Shown here: piece by piece, positions 36,206 through 43,707 of the stretch
Layout: each line of letters starts with the position of its first letter
Numbering within the stretch: position 1 is the first letter of the stretch
Assembly: GCA_022008415.1 (NCBI GenBank)
Contig: JAIRBC010000024.1
Span: 1 to 64,000 of the forward strand
Source of the DNA: Cerina litoralis
Lineage (GTDB): Bacteria > Bacteroidota > Bacteroidia > Flavobacteriales > Flavobacteriaceae
DNA length: 64,000 nucleotides
Reading direction: 5' to 3'
The notes under the pieces: model-generated
What the model saw: the letters and a program-made list of their open reading frames with translations, nothing else
Told to the model about the DNA's origin: nothing
Databases searched by the model: none
Program-made: the position numbers and the translations under genes

Positions 36206-36622
36206 TGCATATTTAAAAACTTATATAATAATGCTAATCGTCAATATTCCATTAATAAAAAGTAAAATTCCATTAAAGTTATTTCGCACAAACGTAATTG
36301 TTACATTTATAAATAGCAAGAATAACCGATGAAATTTACAAGAATTGTCGATTTATGTTGTGAATACATTAAAACTTGTGGTGTATAGCTTTACATGTTT
36401 ATAATAATTATTCCAAAATTATCGAAAACATTTCCTACAAAATATGATTTCAATCATGTTGATCGAGCTTAATTTTGTTGCTGTAACCGATTGAACTCAA
36501 TAAAGTAGAAGTGCCATTTCAATTGAAGAGCCATGCAATGCTATGTCCTAGCTAAATCTTTTACACCTTTAAAGGATTGAAAAATTCTTAACGCCATAGC
36601 GCAGAATCGCTATAAAGAATGA
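36206..36622. other. AT-rich intergenic region
   Basis: About 420 bases without a supported gene. The left end should hold the promoter of the leftward LRR gene, and the right end the 3' flank of the phospholipase-D-like gene. I see no RNA gene, repeat or convincing terminator. Confidence 0.4.
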
Positions 36623-37390
36623 TCAATTAATTGGCTCAGTATAAAGTTTTCTACCCCAGGATTGTATATCCACTTCTGGCAGTTCTTCTTGTTGGAACAA
36701 GCGATGAAATTCCTTCCTGATTTCCTCTACCGAAGGTTTATCGGCAATTCGGATGCGTGTTTCATAATTGCTCCGAGTGCCGCCACCTGTAAAATTCAAT
36801 GATCCCAAATAGGCGATCTGATCATCGATAAGATAAATTTTTCCGTGCAGGTACGTATGCCCATAACCAAATTTGCTAGGAGAAACAAAAACCTTAAAAG
36901 GGAATAATTGACGATAAGAATAATGGTATATGCGATGGCTGCGTATTTTTATGCGAAGCCATCTGACAATTTGGAACAGAATTCCTATTGGAATCAGTGG
37001 GAGAAAAAGTTTAACATTCCAAGCCAACGTTCCAATTGCGAGGTAACTTAAAGCTGAGAGAAGAATAATCCAGTTCAATCCCTTAGCGAAAATCTTCCAT
37101 CGGTTTCTTCGTGCCTCTGCTTGGGTATCCATTTGTCTATCCTGTAGGATGAGTTGATGGATGTTCCGTTCCCTGTCCCCATAAAAATCCTCTATTTCAT
37201 CCGTAGTGATAAGGGTGATCGTAATTCCCTTCCTATGCAGGAGGATTAATTTCTTGATGAGGAAGGGAGAAAGAAAAGGAGAAAGAATTTGAATGGAATG
37301 CTTCGCGTTGTCGATATCCTGCAACAACTTCTTGCCCGCACCGGTACCGATATAAATATCACAAGCCGTATTGTTGTAAAACATTGCCAT
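36623..37390 (-). CDS. Phospholipase-D-like protein with an internal membrane hairpin
   Basis: The 255-residue protein has an N-terminal PLD-like alpha/beta segment (AKHSIQILSPFLSPFLIKKLILLHRKGITITLIT) without an HKD motif. A basic stretch is followed by two hydrophobic helices (about 107-124 and 128-144). One complete HKD motif comes next, HGKIYLIDDQIAYLGSLNFTGG (HxKx4D). Single-HKD proteins normally dimerise to form one active site, acting as nucleases or phospholipases. Membrane insertion inside the fold is unusual. It ends the leftward mobilisation module, 99 bases beyond the coupling protein, so it may serve transfer or exclusion. This is inference. Confidence 0.72.
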   Translation of the reverse strand: MAMFYNNTACDIYIGTGAGKKLLQDIDNAKHSIQILSPFLSPFLIKKLILLHRKGITITLITTDEIEDFYGDRERNIHQLILQDRQMDTQAEARRNRWKIFAKGLNWIILLSALSYLAIGTLAWNVKLFLPLIPIGILFQIVRWLRIKIRSHRIYHYSYRQLFPFKVFVSPSKFGYGHTYLHGKIYLIDDQIAYLGSLNFTGGGTRSNYETRIRIADKPSVEEIRKEFHRLFQQEELPEVDIQSWGRKLYTEPIN

Positions 37391-37489
37391 AAGACTAAGA
37401 GAGATTACCCTTAAAGTTAGGAATAGTTTGACGCATTATGAAGTGTAATGAGCTCATAACATTGAAGTTATGAACAAATTTTGATAGTT

Positions 37490-39085
37490 TTATATCCTTT
37501 TAAGGATCGATCTTGCCTCTAGGTGAATATGTTCAAAATTCTCCATAAGGTCTTCTTTACTATAGCATTTTGCGGGTTCCGGAAGTCCTCTAGGAATGTT
37601 AGGAATTCTAAAATGTGCCCTTTTATCCTTTCCATCGGCAAAGGTGATGAATTCCCCTGTTTTTAATTTAAAGAAGATTTCAGCGCGAATTTTAGCTACC
37701 TCTTTTTCACCCTTGGTTATGCTGGTGTCAAATCGAAGGGTTTCACTTTGATGAACGCTTTTTGTCTCTTTTTTTACAATTTCAAAAAATCGCTCATAGT
37801 ATTTAGCAGTATCGGGGTCGTTTACCTTCCCAAAAAATTGATAGGAAAGGTTTCCTAAGATGGCCTTACTGACCTTATCCCCGTACATAATATCATTTTG
37901 AACCTTATCCTGCATCACATAAATAGTAGAAATATCATAGCTACGAAGGGTAGCCGGAATTCGGTGCATGTTCAACAACCGAATTGTTGGTGCTTCTTCC
38001 ATCAAAAGAAAGGAGGAATGTTGGTTTCGAACGCTCATTTGTTTGGTGATGGAATGAAGGATAGTTGCAATTATGGGGGAGTATGATGTTTCAAACTTAG
38101 GATTGTTGACCAAGGAAATCACGATGGGATTTTTCGGGTCGTTGACGTTTAATGGAACTTCATCGGCCGATAGTGCCATAAAAATTCTTTGGGTACTTAT
38201 TTTTTTAAATGCATTGGATAAGGTGCTTTTCACTCCGGCCAATTGCCGTTCAGAATCCTTTCCAGATATAAAGGCATTGGCCATTGCCATGGAAATTATG
38301 TCAGAACTTAAAAATTTAACGAGCTGGTTGGTGGTCAATTGTTGGTAAAGTGCAATCAAGTGGGGAATGGTGCAGAATTCAGGAAAGTTGGTTTTCAGTT
38401 TCCAAATGATGCCTCCTATAAGGCCTTCTACCGCGTCATTGAAAAATTTGGAGCTCCCAACAGCACCGGATTCCTTTTGTTCCAAAAGATTCTCCAATAG
38501 GACCCGAGAGATTTCATTCACACTTTCTTCGTCTGGCAAATAATGTGATGCAATTGGATTGACCTTATTGTACACCTGGTCAAATGAAATAATAAAGAAA
38601 TTGGGCTTCTCACTTTTAAAAAGGAGATAGGCCATTTCCGTAAGCTCAAAATTTTTATAATCGTGAAGTACCCCGGAGAATCCGAATTTGGATAGATGCA
38701 ACATCAGGTTGTAGATAACACTTTCGGTCTTACCACTCCCTGCAGCCCCGATCAGGGAAATACCACGTCGGATATCCTTTATCGTTAGTCTGCCCCGCTT
38801 CAGGGGAAATTGAACTTCATATTTTGAGGGCATTCGATTCAATTCCCCACTTTTTTCAACAAAGACATAAAAGATCAGGTTGATAAATTGTATGGGAAGA
38901 AGGATCTGCAGTAGGAAGTGCGCGAAATTCCCCATTCCTGGATTAACTAGTCCGAAAATCACAGCCGATATTAACAGCAGTAGATTAATGGACAAAAATG
39001 CCCAGGATTTCATTTTATGGAGAATAAAACAAATGCCTGAGAAAAGCAGGTATAATATGGGCAGAAAATACAGGTTTATGGGCAT
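37490..39085 (-). CDS. mobC: Type IV coupling protein (MobC/TraD-like ATPase)
   Basis: The 531-residue protein has three N-terminal membrane helices (about 5-23, 28-48, 53-76). The RecA-like motor has Walker A GAAGSGKTES (K119) and Walker B-like SSFLLMEEAPTIRLL. The segment ATLRSYDISTIYVMQDKVQND and TAKYYERFF near the C-terminus are characteristic of coupling proteins. Such proteins hand the relaxase-DNA complex to the secretion channel at the inner membrane. It starts 12 bases after the relaxase gene, so the three mob genes form an operon. It is somewhat shorter than many Bacteroides MobC/TraG coupling proteins. Confidence 0.88.
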   Translation of the reverse strand: MPINLYFLPILYLLFSGICFILHKMKSWAFLSINLLLLISAVIFGLVNPGMGNFAHFLLQILLPIQFINLIFYVFVEKSGELNRMPSKYEVQFPLKRGRLTIKDIRRGISLIGAAGSGKTESVIYNLMLHLSKFGFSGVLHDYKNFELTEMAYLLFKSEKPNFFIISFDQVYNKVNPIASHYLPDEESVNEISRVLLENLLEQKESGAVGSSKFFNDAVEGLIGGIIWKLKTNFPEFCTIPHLIALYQQLTTNQLVKFLSSDIISMAMANAFISGKDSERQLAGVKSTLSNAFKKISTQRIFMALSADEVPLNVNDPKNPIVISLVNNPKFETSYSPIIATILHSITKQMSVRNQHSSFLLMEEAPTIRLLNMHRIPATLRSYDISTIYVMQDKVQNDIMYGDKVSKAILGNLSYQFFGKVNDPDTAKYYERFFEIVKKETKSVHQSETLRFDTSITKGEKEVAKIRAEIFFKLKTGEFITFADGKDKRAHFRIPNIPRGLPEPAKCYSKEDLMENFEHIHLEARSILKRI

Positions 39086-39097
39086 AATGTAATATGT

Positions 39098-40129
39098 TTA
39101 AATGCCAATGGAACTCGATTGAACTGCGATCTCCATGGCCCTTTTAACTTGTTTAATGGTTTGTAACGCCATCTGTACCTGGTTCGTTGGGATATGAATG
39201 TTGGGAACCTCGATACCGGTTTGCCGTAATAGTTTAATCGCCATGCCCTTTTCTGTCTGGGGCAGATCCAATAGCTGTGAAAAATACCGTTGCGGATCTC
39301 TGGAGAATATTTTGTGGGATCGATATTTTTCGACGTAATTCCGGTCATATCCAAAGGTCTTGTCAAAAGCTTTTTCGGCATTTTGAAAAAATTTGTCCCT
39401 ATCGAACCCCCTCTTGACCGTTTTGCCATTTAGTTGGACTTCTGAAGCTTTGTGTTTGCTCCCGGGAGAAAGACTGAACTGGTTTGAGATATCCTTGCGG
39501 CTAACAATAATATGGACGTGGGTCTGCAATCCTTCTTTTTTCATCCCTTCCACTATTGGAATACCATTAACTTTATGGGGGATGGCTGCTTGTAGATTAA
39601 GAATTTCCTTTTCCAACTTTGGTATGGATCCCGGAATCTCCCCTCGGTCCACCATTCTAATTTCATTTCGTAAATGGATTATCTTTTTGTTAAAAGGGGC
39701 ATTCTCTCGTACTTGCCTATCAAACCCCTTATAGGTCCGTTCGTGCTCAATTTTAGCATAGTACTTAATGTTCTCTACCTGGATCTCGGTTTCCCTGTGA
39801 AATGATTTGGCGTATTCTTCCATTATTTGTCTGGTATATTCCTTCAATTGGATGTCCGGGTTGTCCAGGTGACGAAGTTCTCTTTGGCTAGGACTTATCG
39901 TTATGGAATAGAACCGTGGATCTCGGTTCCTTAGTTTTTTAGTATTGGCATCGATTTCCCGGACTACATGATTGTGATCTATTCTATCGTGAAATTGGTC
40001 AAAGAACTGTTCGACATTTTCTGGTGACCTCCCTTCGTTTTCCTTTTCGAGATAGTTCACGAAGTCCGCAGAGCTTTTGGAATATCCCTCCGATATTTTT
40101 TGTGGTGTTATAGAAATGTACATGTTCAA
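39098..40129 (-). CDS. mobB: Relaxase, MobB-like (DUF5712 family)
   Basis: The 343-residue protein begins MNMYISITPQKISEGYSKSSADFVNYLEKEN, then RFYSITISPSQREL, and carries the metal-binding HxH pair in LQTHVHIIVSRKD with KHKAS after it. This order matches the Bacteroidota DUF5712/MobB relaxases. It nicks oriT and pilots the strand to the recipient. It overlaps the accessory gene by 4 bases and lies immediately before the coupling protein. A relaxase plus a full tra operon makes the element self-transmissible in principle. The catalytic tyrosine cannot be assigned with certainty from sequence alone. Confidence 0.82.
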   Translation of the reverse strand: MNMYISITPQKISEGYSKSSADFVNYLEKENEGRSPENVEQFFDQFHDRIDHNHVVREIDANTKKLRNRDPRFYSITISPSQRELRHLDNPDIQLKEYTRQIMEEYAKSFHRETEIQVENIKYYAKIEHERTYKGFDRQVRENAPFNKKIIHLRNEIRMVDRGEIPGSIPKLEKEILNLQAAIPHKVNGIPIVEGMKKEGLQTHVHIIVSRKDISNQFSLSPGSKHKASEVQLNGKTVKRGFDRDKFFQNAEKAFDKTFGYDRNYVEKYRSHKIFSRDPQRYFSQLLDLPQTEKGMAIKLLRQTGIEVPNIHIPTNQVQMALQTIKQVKRAMEIAVQSSSIGI

Positions 40130-40686
40130 AGCTTTTTGTATTTTAGTTTTAGGTTTTCCAGTTCCACCTCGGTCAGGTTCAATCGATAAAATGGTCTGCC
40201 AAAATTTGTCCGTACCACGACCACTTTTTTTAAAATGATGTTCAGTTCCTGTTTCACTTGTTGCAGTTCCTTTTCGACCCGTAGCTTCTCATTTTTGTGG
40301 AAGATGACCTCCGGGGCCGAGGGGTCAACAATGGCTTCGGTTTTGGATTTTGCTTCCAATCGTTCCCATAATTTACTATCCAATAAATCGGTTTCCTTTT
40401 CCGGTGTTTCTTGAATTAAGGATTGCATTATTGCCAACAGCGGTTTGGACTGGTGTTTTTCGATGTTCTTGATTATGGCGATAAGCCCATCGAATCTTTT
40501 TTTGATAAGGTGTTCCAGGGTTATGATCTTTGGTCCCAAGGATTCGTAAGGGGACACCTTGTTCTGTTCAAAATAGTCGAGCATGCGCTCCATGGCATCG
40601 GTATGGGTCTTGGCAATCTGTTTTGAATAGACACGGAACCTTTTGACCGTTTTTAGTTTGAAGTTTATGTGGGAATAGGTATCCAT
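40126..40686 (-). CDS. BfmA/BtgA-family mobilisation accessory protein
   Basis: The 186-residue protein has the family N-terminus TVKRFRVYSKQIAKTHTDAMERMLDYFE, a ribbon-helix-helix-like DNA-binding region. Two helical segments follow, ending in a coiled coil (EKLRVEKELQQVKQELNIILKKV) and YRLNLTEVELENLKLKYKKL. Such proteins bind oriT and assist the relaxase. It is the first gene of the mob operon and lies next to the hairpin-rich region proposed as oriT. Family assignment is good. Confidence 0.8.
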   Translation of the reverse strand: MDTYSHINFKLKTVKRFRVYSKQIAKTHTDAMERMLDYFEQNKVSPYESLGPKIITLEHLIKKRFDGLIAIIKNIEKHQSKPLLAIMQSLIQETPEKETDLLDSKLWERLEAKSKTEAIVDPSAPEVIFHKNEKLRVEKELQQVKQELNIILKKVVVVRTNFGRPFYRLNLTEVELENLKLKYKKL

Positions 40687-41080
40687 ATTATAATTTAATT
40701 GGGGTTTTTGGCATAAATAATTGCCTGTTTATAGGGGTTTCGAGCGTTTTTATCCCAAAATCTTGGATTAGCAAAATCAAGGGCTGAAAAATAAATTTTA
40801 AATTACTGTAAATCAGCACGTTGCAGAACAACTAAAACCGTAATGTCGCGTTAGCGCATTACCCTCTTGCTATACCTTTTCCCCCGGAGGGGAAAAATCT
40901 ATACGCTCCTTCCAAGATAATTGCACTTTGGAACCCGGACTGCAAAATCACCGGACTTTAAGAGTGTTTCGGGCGGATTTTTATGGATTGTTCAATGCAT
41001 TTTGAAAATCGTTGCATTTCGTTCAAAACAAAAAAAGGCGACCAATATAGCCGCCCTTTAAATTTGATAAGTAGGATCAA
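40687..41080. other. Gene-free region, candidate origin of transfer
   Basis: This region upstream of the accessory and relaxase genes contains two compact hairpins. One is TAATG-t-CGC-GTTA-GCG-CATTA (40841-40861); the other is TTTTCCCC-CGGA-GGGGAAAA (40877-40896). The segment TACCCTCTTGCTATACC lies between them. Hairpins beside a relaxase operon are the usual setting of oriT. No nic site can be named. The promoter of the leftward mob operon should also lie here, near 40690-40800. Confidence 0.5.
41031..41059 (-). terminator. Intrinsic terminator of the RadC-like operon
   Basis: On the minus strand AAAGGGCG pairs with CGCC-TTT around a short loop and is followed by seven T residues. It lies 22 bases after the stop of the small gene at 41081. 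Confidence 0.65.
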
Positions 41081-41278
41081 TTAAACCCTAAAAGTGAATT
41101 TGTACGCATATAGGTTTCGCATCGCTTCCACTTCTAAAAGTTCGTCATAATCCAAATTGTTCTCCCTGGCAAATCTTTTGATGTCCTGGCCATATTTAAC
41201 GGCTACATCATTTTTGGAATTTTCCAAGAGCCGTTGTTGTGATTCTGTGTTCAGGTCGTTGAAATTTAAATGGTGCAT
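41081..41278 (-). CDS. Small hypothetical protein of the mobilisation region
   Basis: The 65-residue protein starts MHHLNFNDLNTESQQRLLENSK; this start is chosen because the longer frame would overlap the RadC-like gene. It is acidic and helical, with SKNDVAVKYGQDIKRFARENNLDYDELLEVEAMRNLYAY. It has no recognised domain. It starts 10 bases after the RadC-like stop, so it is co-transcribed, and it ends just before a terminator. Confidence 0.55.
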   Translation of the reverse strand: MHHLNFNDLNTESQQRLLENSKNDVAVKYGQDIKRFARENNLDYDELLEVEAMRNLYAYKFTFRV

Positions 41279-41288
41279 ATCCAAGCAT

Positions 41289-41738
41289 TTAAATGATTTT
41301 GTTATCTGCAAAACTGTAGAAGTCCCCATTGTGAACAATGATCAAATGGTCCAATACTTTGATGTCGAAAAGCGCTGCCGCCTTTTTGATCTTGTCGGTA
41401 ATCTGTTTGTCCGCTTCGCTCGCCTTGAGCGTCCCGCTCGGGTGGTTGTGCGCTAAGATCAAAGCCACACTTAGAGATTTAAGAACTACGGCAAATAGGA
41501 TTCGGAGGTCTACCACCGTTCCCGTGATTCCCCCTTTGGACAACAGATAAATTCCCTTCACCTTATTGTTGTTGTTCAATAGCATCACCTTAAAGGATTC
41601 CTGCAGGCCAATATTGTCGTTGTCCCAATTTTCATAAAGGAGCCTAGCGGCATCTTTGGAAGAGGTGATCTGATGCCAAGAAGATGACTTTATCCTTTCT
41701 TGGTAGCTTACCCTGATTTCATTAACTTTACTTTTCAT
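41289..41738 (-). CDS. RadC-like JAB-domain protein
   Basis: The 149-residue protein is a single JAB/MPN+ domain with E47, H97-x-H99, S101 and D110 in AHNHPSGTLKASEAD, the complete JAMM metal site. RadC-family proteins are metallo-proteins of still debated function and are frequent on mobile elements of Bacteroidota. The N-terminal HhH part of chromosomal RadC is missing, as is normal for the mobile-element type. It forms a two-gene operon with the following small gene. Confidence 0.85.
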   Translation of the reverse strand: MKSKVNEIRVSYQERIKSSSWHQITSSKDAARLLYENWDNDNIGLQESFKVMLLNNNNKVKGIYLLSKGGITGTVVDLRILFAVVLKSLSVALILAHNHPSGTLKASEADKQITDKIKKAAALFDIKVLDHLIIVHNGDFYSFADNKII

Positions 41739-41763
41739 TTCAATGTGCTTTAGTGTTAGTGAT

Positions 41764-41798
41764 TAAAAAAGAGGGCGGGCTTTCGACGGTACGCTCTC
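41764..41798 (-). terminator. Intrinsic terminator after the DUF6876 gene
   Basis: On the minus strand GAGAGCG pairs with CGCCCTC (one mismatch) around a 14-base loop and is followed by TTTTTT. It separates the DUF6876 gene from the RadC-like operon. Confidence 0.6.
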
Positions 41799-41806
41799 TT
41801 CGCTTT

Positions 41807-42226
41807 TCAATACTCACTAGGGAGCAATAGGGTATTATCCACAAAAAACAATCGAAGGCTGTCCAATGGAAAGTCGGTCAAATGGTATTTTTGGGTTTCT
41901 AGAATATGGCCATTCCCATCGCTATAGGTGATGATCGCTTCATAACCGATCAGATCCTTTTCCTCCCAAGACAGGGTTTGAACGTCAATCGTAATAAATG
42001 GGCTTCTGTCGTTTAAACTTTTGGCAATTACCGAGACATCGGTAACTAGCCAAAAGCATTTGGCGGTTTCTGCCAGATATTTTATTCCATCCGTGTAATA
42101 GGTACCGAGCAACGGGATCTTGTAAATGGTTACCGATCCATGAAAGGAACCAAGTTCGCTTTTGAGCCTTTTGGCATTCATTTCTAATTTACCGGTCGAA
42201 CTGGAACTGTGTTGAACTGTTTTCAT
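41807..42226 (-). CDS. DUF6876 family protein
   Basis: The 139-residue soluble protein matches the pattern of DUF6876: ELGSFHGSVTIYK near the start, YYTDGIKYLAETAKCFWLVTDV in the middle, and YHLTDFPLDSLRLF with LLLPSEY at the C-terminus. The family is common on Bacteroidota conjugative elements and has no known function. It is flanked by its own terminator downstream and by a small basic reading frame upstream. Confidence 0.7.
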   Translation of the reverse strand: MKTVQHSSSSTGKLEMNAKRLKSELGSFHGSVTIYKIPLLGTYYTDGIKYLAETAKCFWLVTDVSVIAKSLNDRSPFITIDVQTLSWEEKDLIGYEAIITYSDGNGHILETQKYHLTDFPLDSLRLFFVDNTLLLPSEY

Positions 42227-42266
42227 ACTGATTTTATTTAAGGGTTAAGAGAAATTGATTTACTTA

Positions 42267-42368
42267 TCATATCCGGAGCATTTTCCTTTTTTTTGATTTT
42301 TTGTCCGGCTTCCTTTTATGGTGGGTTTCATAGGACTTCATGTATTTCGTTTTGGATTTACTTCCCAT
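42267..42368 (-). CDS. Possible very small, highly basic protein
   Basis: A leftward ATG frame of 33 codons gives a peptide with roughly half Lys/Arg residues, containing YMKSYETHHKRKPDKKSKKRK. It lies 40 bases upstream of the DUF6876 start on the same strand. Composition bias can arise by chance in A-rich DNA, but the spacing fits a leader or small nucleic-acid-binding protein. Evidence is weak. Confidence 0.25.
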   Translation of the reverse strand: MGSKSKTKYMKSYETHHKRKPDKKSKKRKMLRI

Positions 42369-42435
42369 AGAGCCATCACATTACCTTTTTTGATGCTATC
42401 CGGGGTACAACATCCAGGCTTGGTAAGACGTATAA

Positions 42436-42457
42436 AAAAGAGACCGCCAAAGCGGTC
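42436..42457 (-). terminator. Leftward intrinsic terminator with no upstream protein gene
   Basis: On the minus strand GACCGC-TTTG-GCGGTC is a perfect 6-base stem with tetraloop, followed by TCTTTTTT. It would end a transcript coming from the right, where only structured non-coding sequence is found. Confidence 0.7.
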
Positions 42458-42880
42458 CTGGCTTTATGCCGTCGTCCAAGAATGGATGTTGTTGTTTTGC
42501 CTTCAAAAAAAGTAATGGCGATGGGAGGGAAGCCTGATCAAAGAAACTGGTGGAGTACGGATTCCACAGGAAGGGGGACAAAAGGCAAATGAAAATTTCC
42601 GATCAGGCGGACTTGCCCCTAAAAGAAGGAGAGGAAGAATGTAAATTCAGGGACGCTGTTTCTACGTGTTCGGAAACTCTCTTGTAAAAACAAAGGCTTT
42701 TAGGGGCGTGTCCAAGACCTGCCGACGAACCTCATTCCCCGAAATGGAGAGAAACGGAATGGAGTGGGGATGGGGTGAGGGGGAAATTGCACATATATCA
42801 TTCCAGATGAATTGGTAATAACTGAAAGTGTCTGAGTTTCGAATATAATAAAAAGGGACATAGTCAAATATCAAAAAGAT
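42458..42880 (-). ncRNA. Structured region, candidate non-coding RNA or transfer/replication site
   Basis: Several long-range inverted repeats lie in order. GCCTGATC (42532-42539) pairs perfectly with GATCAGGC (42601-42608) and encloses a GTGGA/TCCAC hairpin. Immediately adjacent, a 17-base stem (42609-42625 with 42697-42713, two mismatches, core GCCCCTAAAAG) encloses a GTTTC/GAAAC hairpin. CATTCC/GGAATG follows near 42730-42755. No protein frame is convincing. A leftward terminator at 42436-42457 fits a minus-strand RNA of roughly 300-450 bases. I cannot assign it to a known RNA family; an oriT or single-strand origin is an alternative. Confidence 0.45.
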
Positions 42881-43626
42881 ATATACTATGGATTGCTGAT
42901 TTTTGCTTCGTATTAAACATAGATTTAATTATTTAATAATACCAATAAGATATCTAAAAACTCACTTTCAAATTTACTGAATATCATATTTTCCGAACTG
43001 GGACAGATGAGCTGAATCGTTTACAGAGTAATATATTTCCTTACGAGTAGTTGTTGGTTAGTTTTGTATTAAGGCACAGACAAATCTATTGTGCACCTTT
43101 TTTAAAAAGCTGGATCCAACCAAAACTTGAAAATTCCATTTTTATCTATTGCTATCGATAGACCTTATTTTACTTTTCTTAAGGGAAGCCTTTTCTAATA
43201 CCATTATTCAGAGTGTTTTATCGGACCTTTAACAAGTTTTTCTATTTTTTTTAGAATCTGGATATCTACTAGTAATGATAGCTAGCTAGCCCAATTTAAT
43301 TTCCGTGGTTTTTTAATGGTAAACAAGATGGATTGGCAAGTTGGCCATTAGTTATACACGAAGAAGAACTTTCCAAGGATTATATAACTAAATGCCGTTG
43401 TACTTGTTTATATATGTTTAGTTTATAATACTGTATTTGGACGAAAGTTTCATTTAATGTTAATGAGGGAAAGTTAGCACCTCGTTTGTATTCCCACCAA
43501 ATTTATTAGATGTTTCCTATTTCTATCAATTTGCTTATAAATTGAAAAACTTGAATTTACATCAATTTAGAGTTTATAGTTTTTAATATCACTTATTGCT
43601 ACCGTTGAAAAATAATCTAAAAAAAA
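42881..43626. other. AT-rich gene-free stretch between the ICE and the SusC locus
   Basis: About 750 bases of AT-rich sequence with no supported gene or RNA. The right-hand boundary of the conjugative element probably lies in or near this stretch, but with the left end outside the window no flanking direct repeat can be recognised. No tRNA gene that could have served as an attachment site is visible. Confidence 0.4.
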
Positions 43627-43673
43627 TTGGGTAATAAGATTTTTTATGTATATTGCACCACACAACACCACAC
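43627..43673 (+). promoter_or_regulatory. susC promoter with ACACC-repeat operator candidate
   Basis: TTG (43627-43629) and TATATTGC (43649-43656) are spaced by 19 bases, close to the Bacteroidota TTG/TAnnTTTG form. They are directly followed by CACCACACAACACCACAC (43656-43673), made of near-repeats of the 5-mer ACACC. The same layout with the same 19-base spacing occurs at 61545-61600. The repeats, at the expected transcription start, are the candidate site for the GntR regulator at 60437-61468. Confidence 0.65.
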
Positions 43674-43707
43674 TATAGTTAAAAAGGAATAATCAAACTG
43701 TATTAAA

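Noticed and set aside
42881-43626. tRNA gene or attachment site at the ICE edge
   Set aside because: No cloverleaf-compatible sequence was found and the other ICE end is outside the window, so no direct repeat can be matched.
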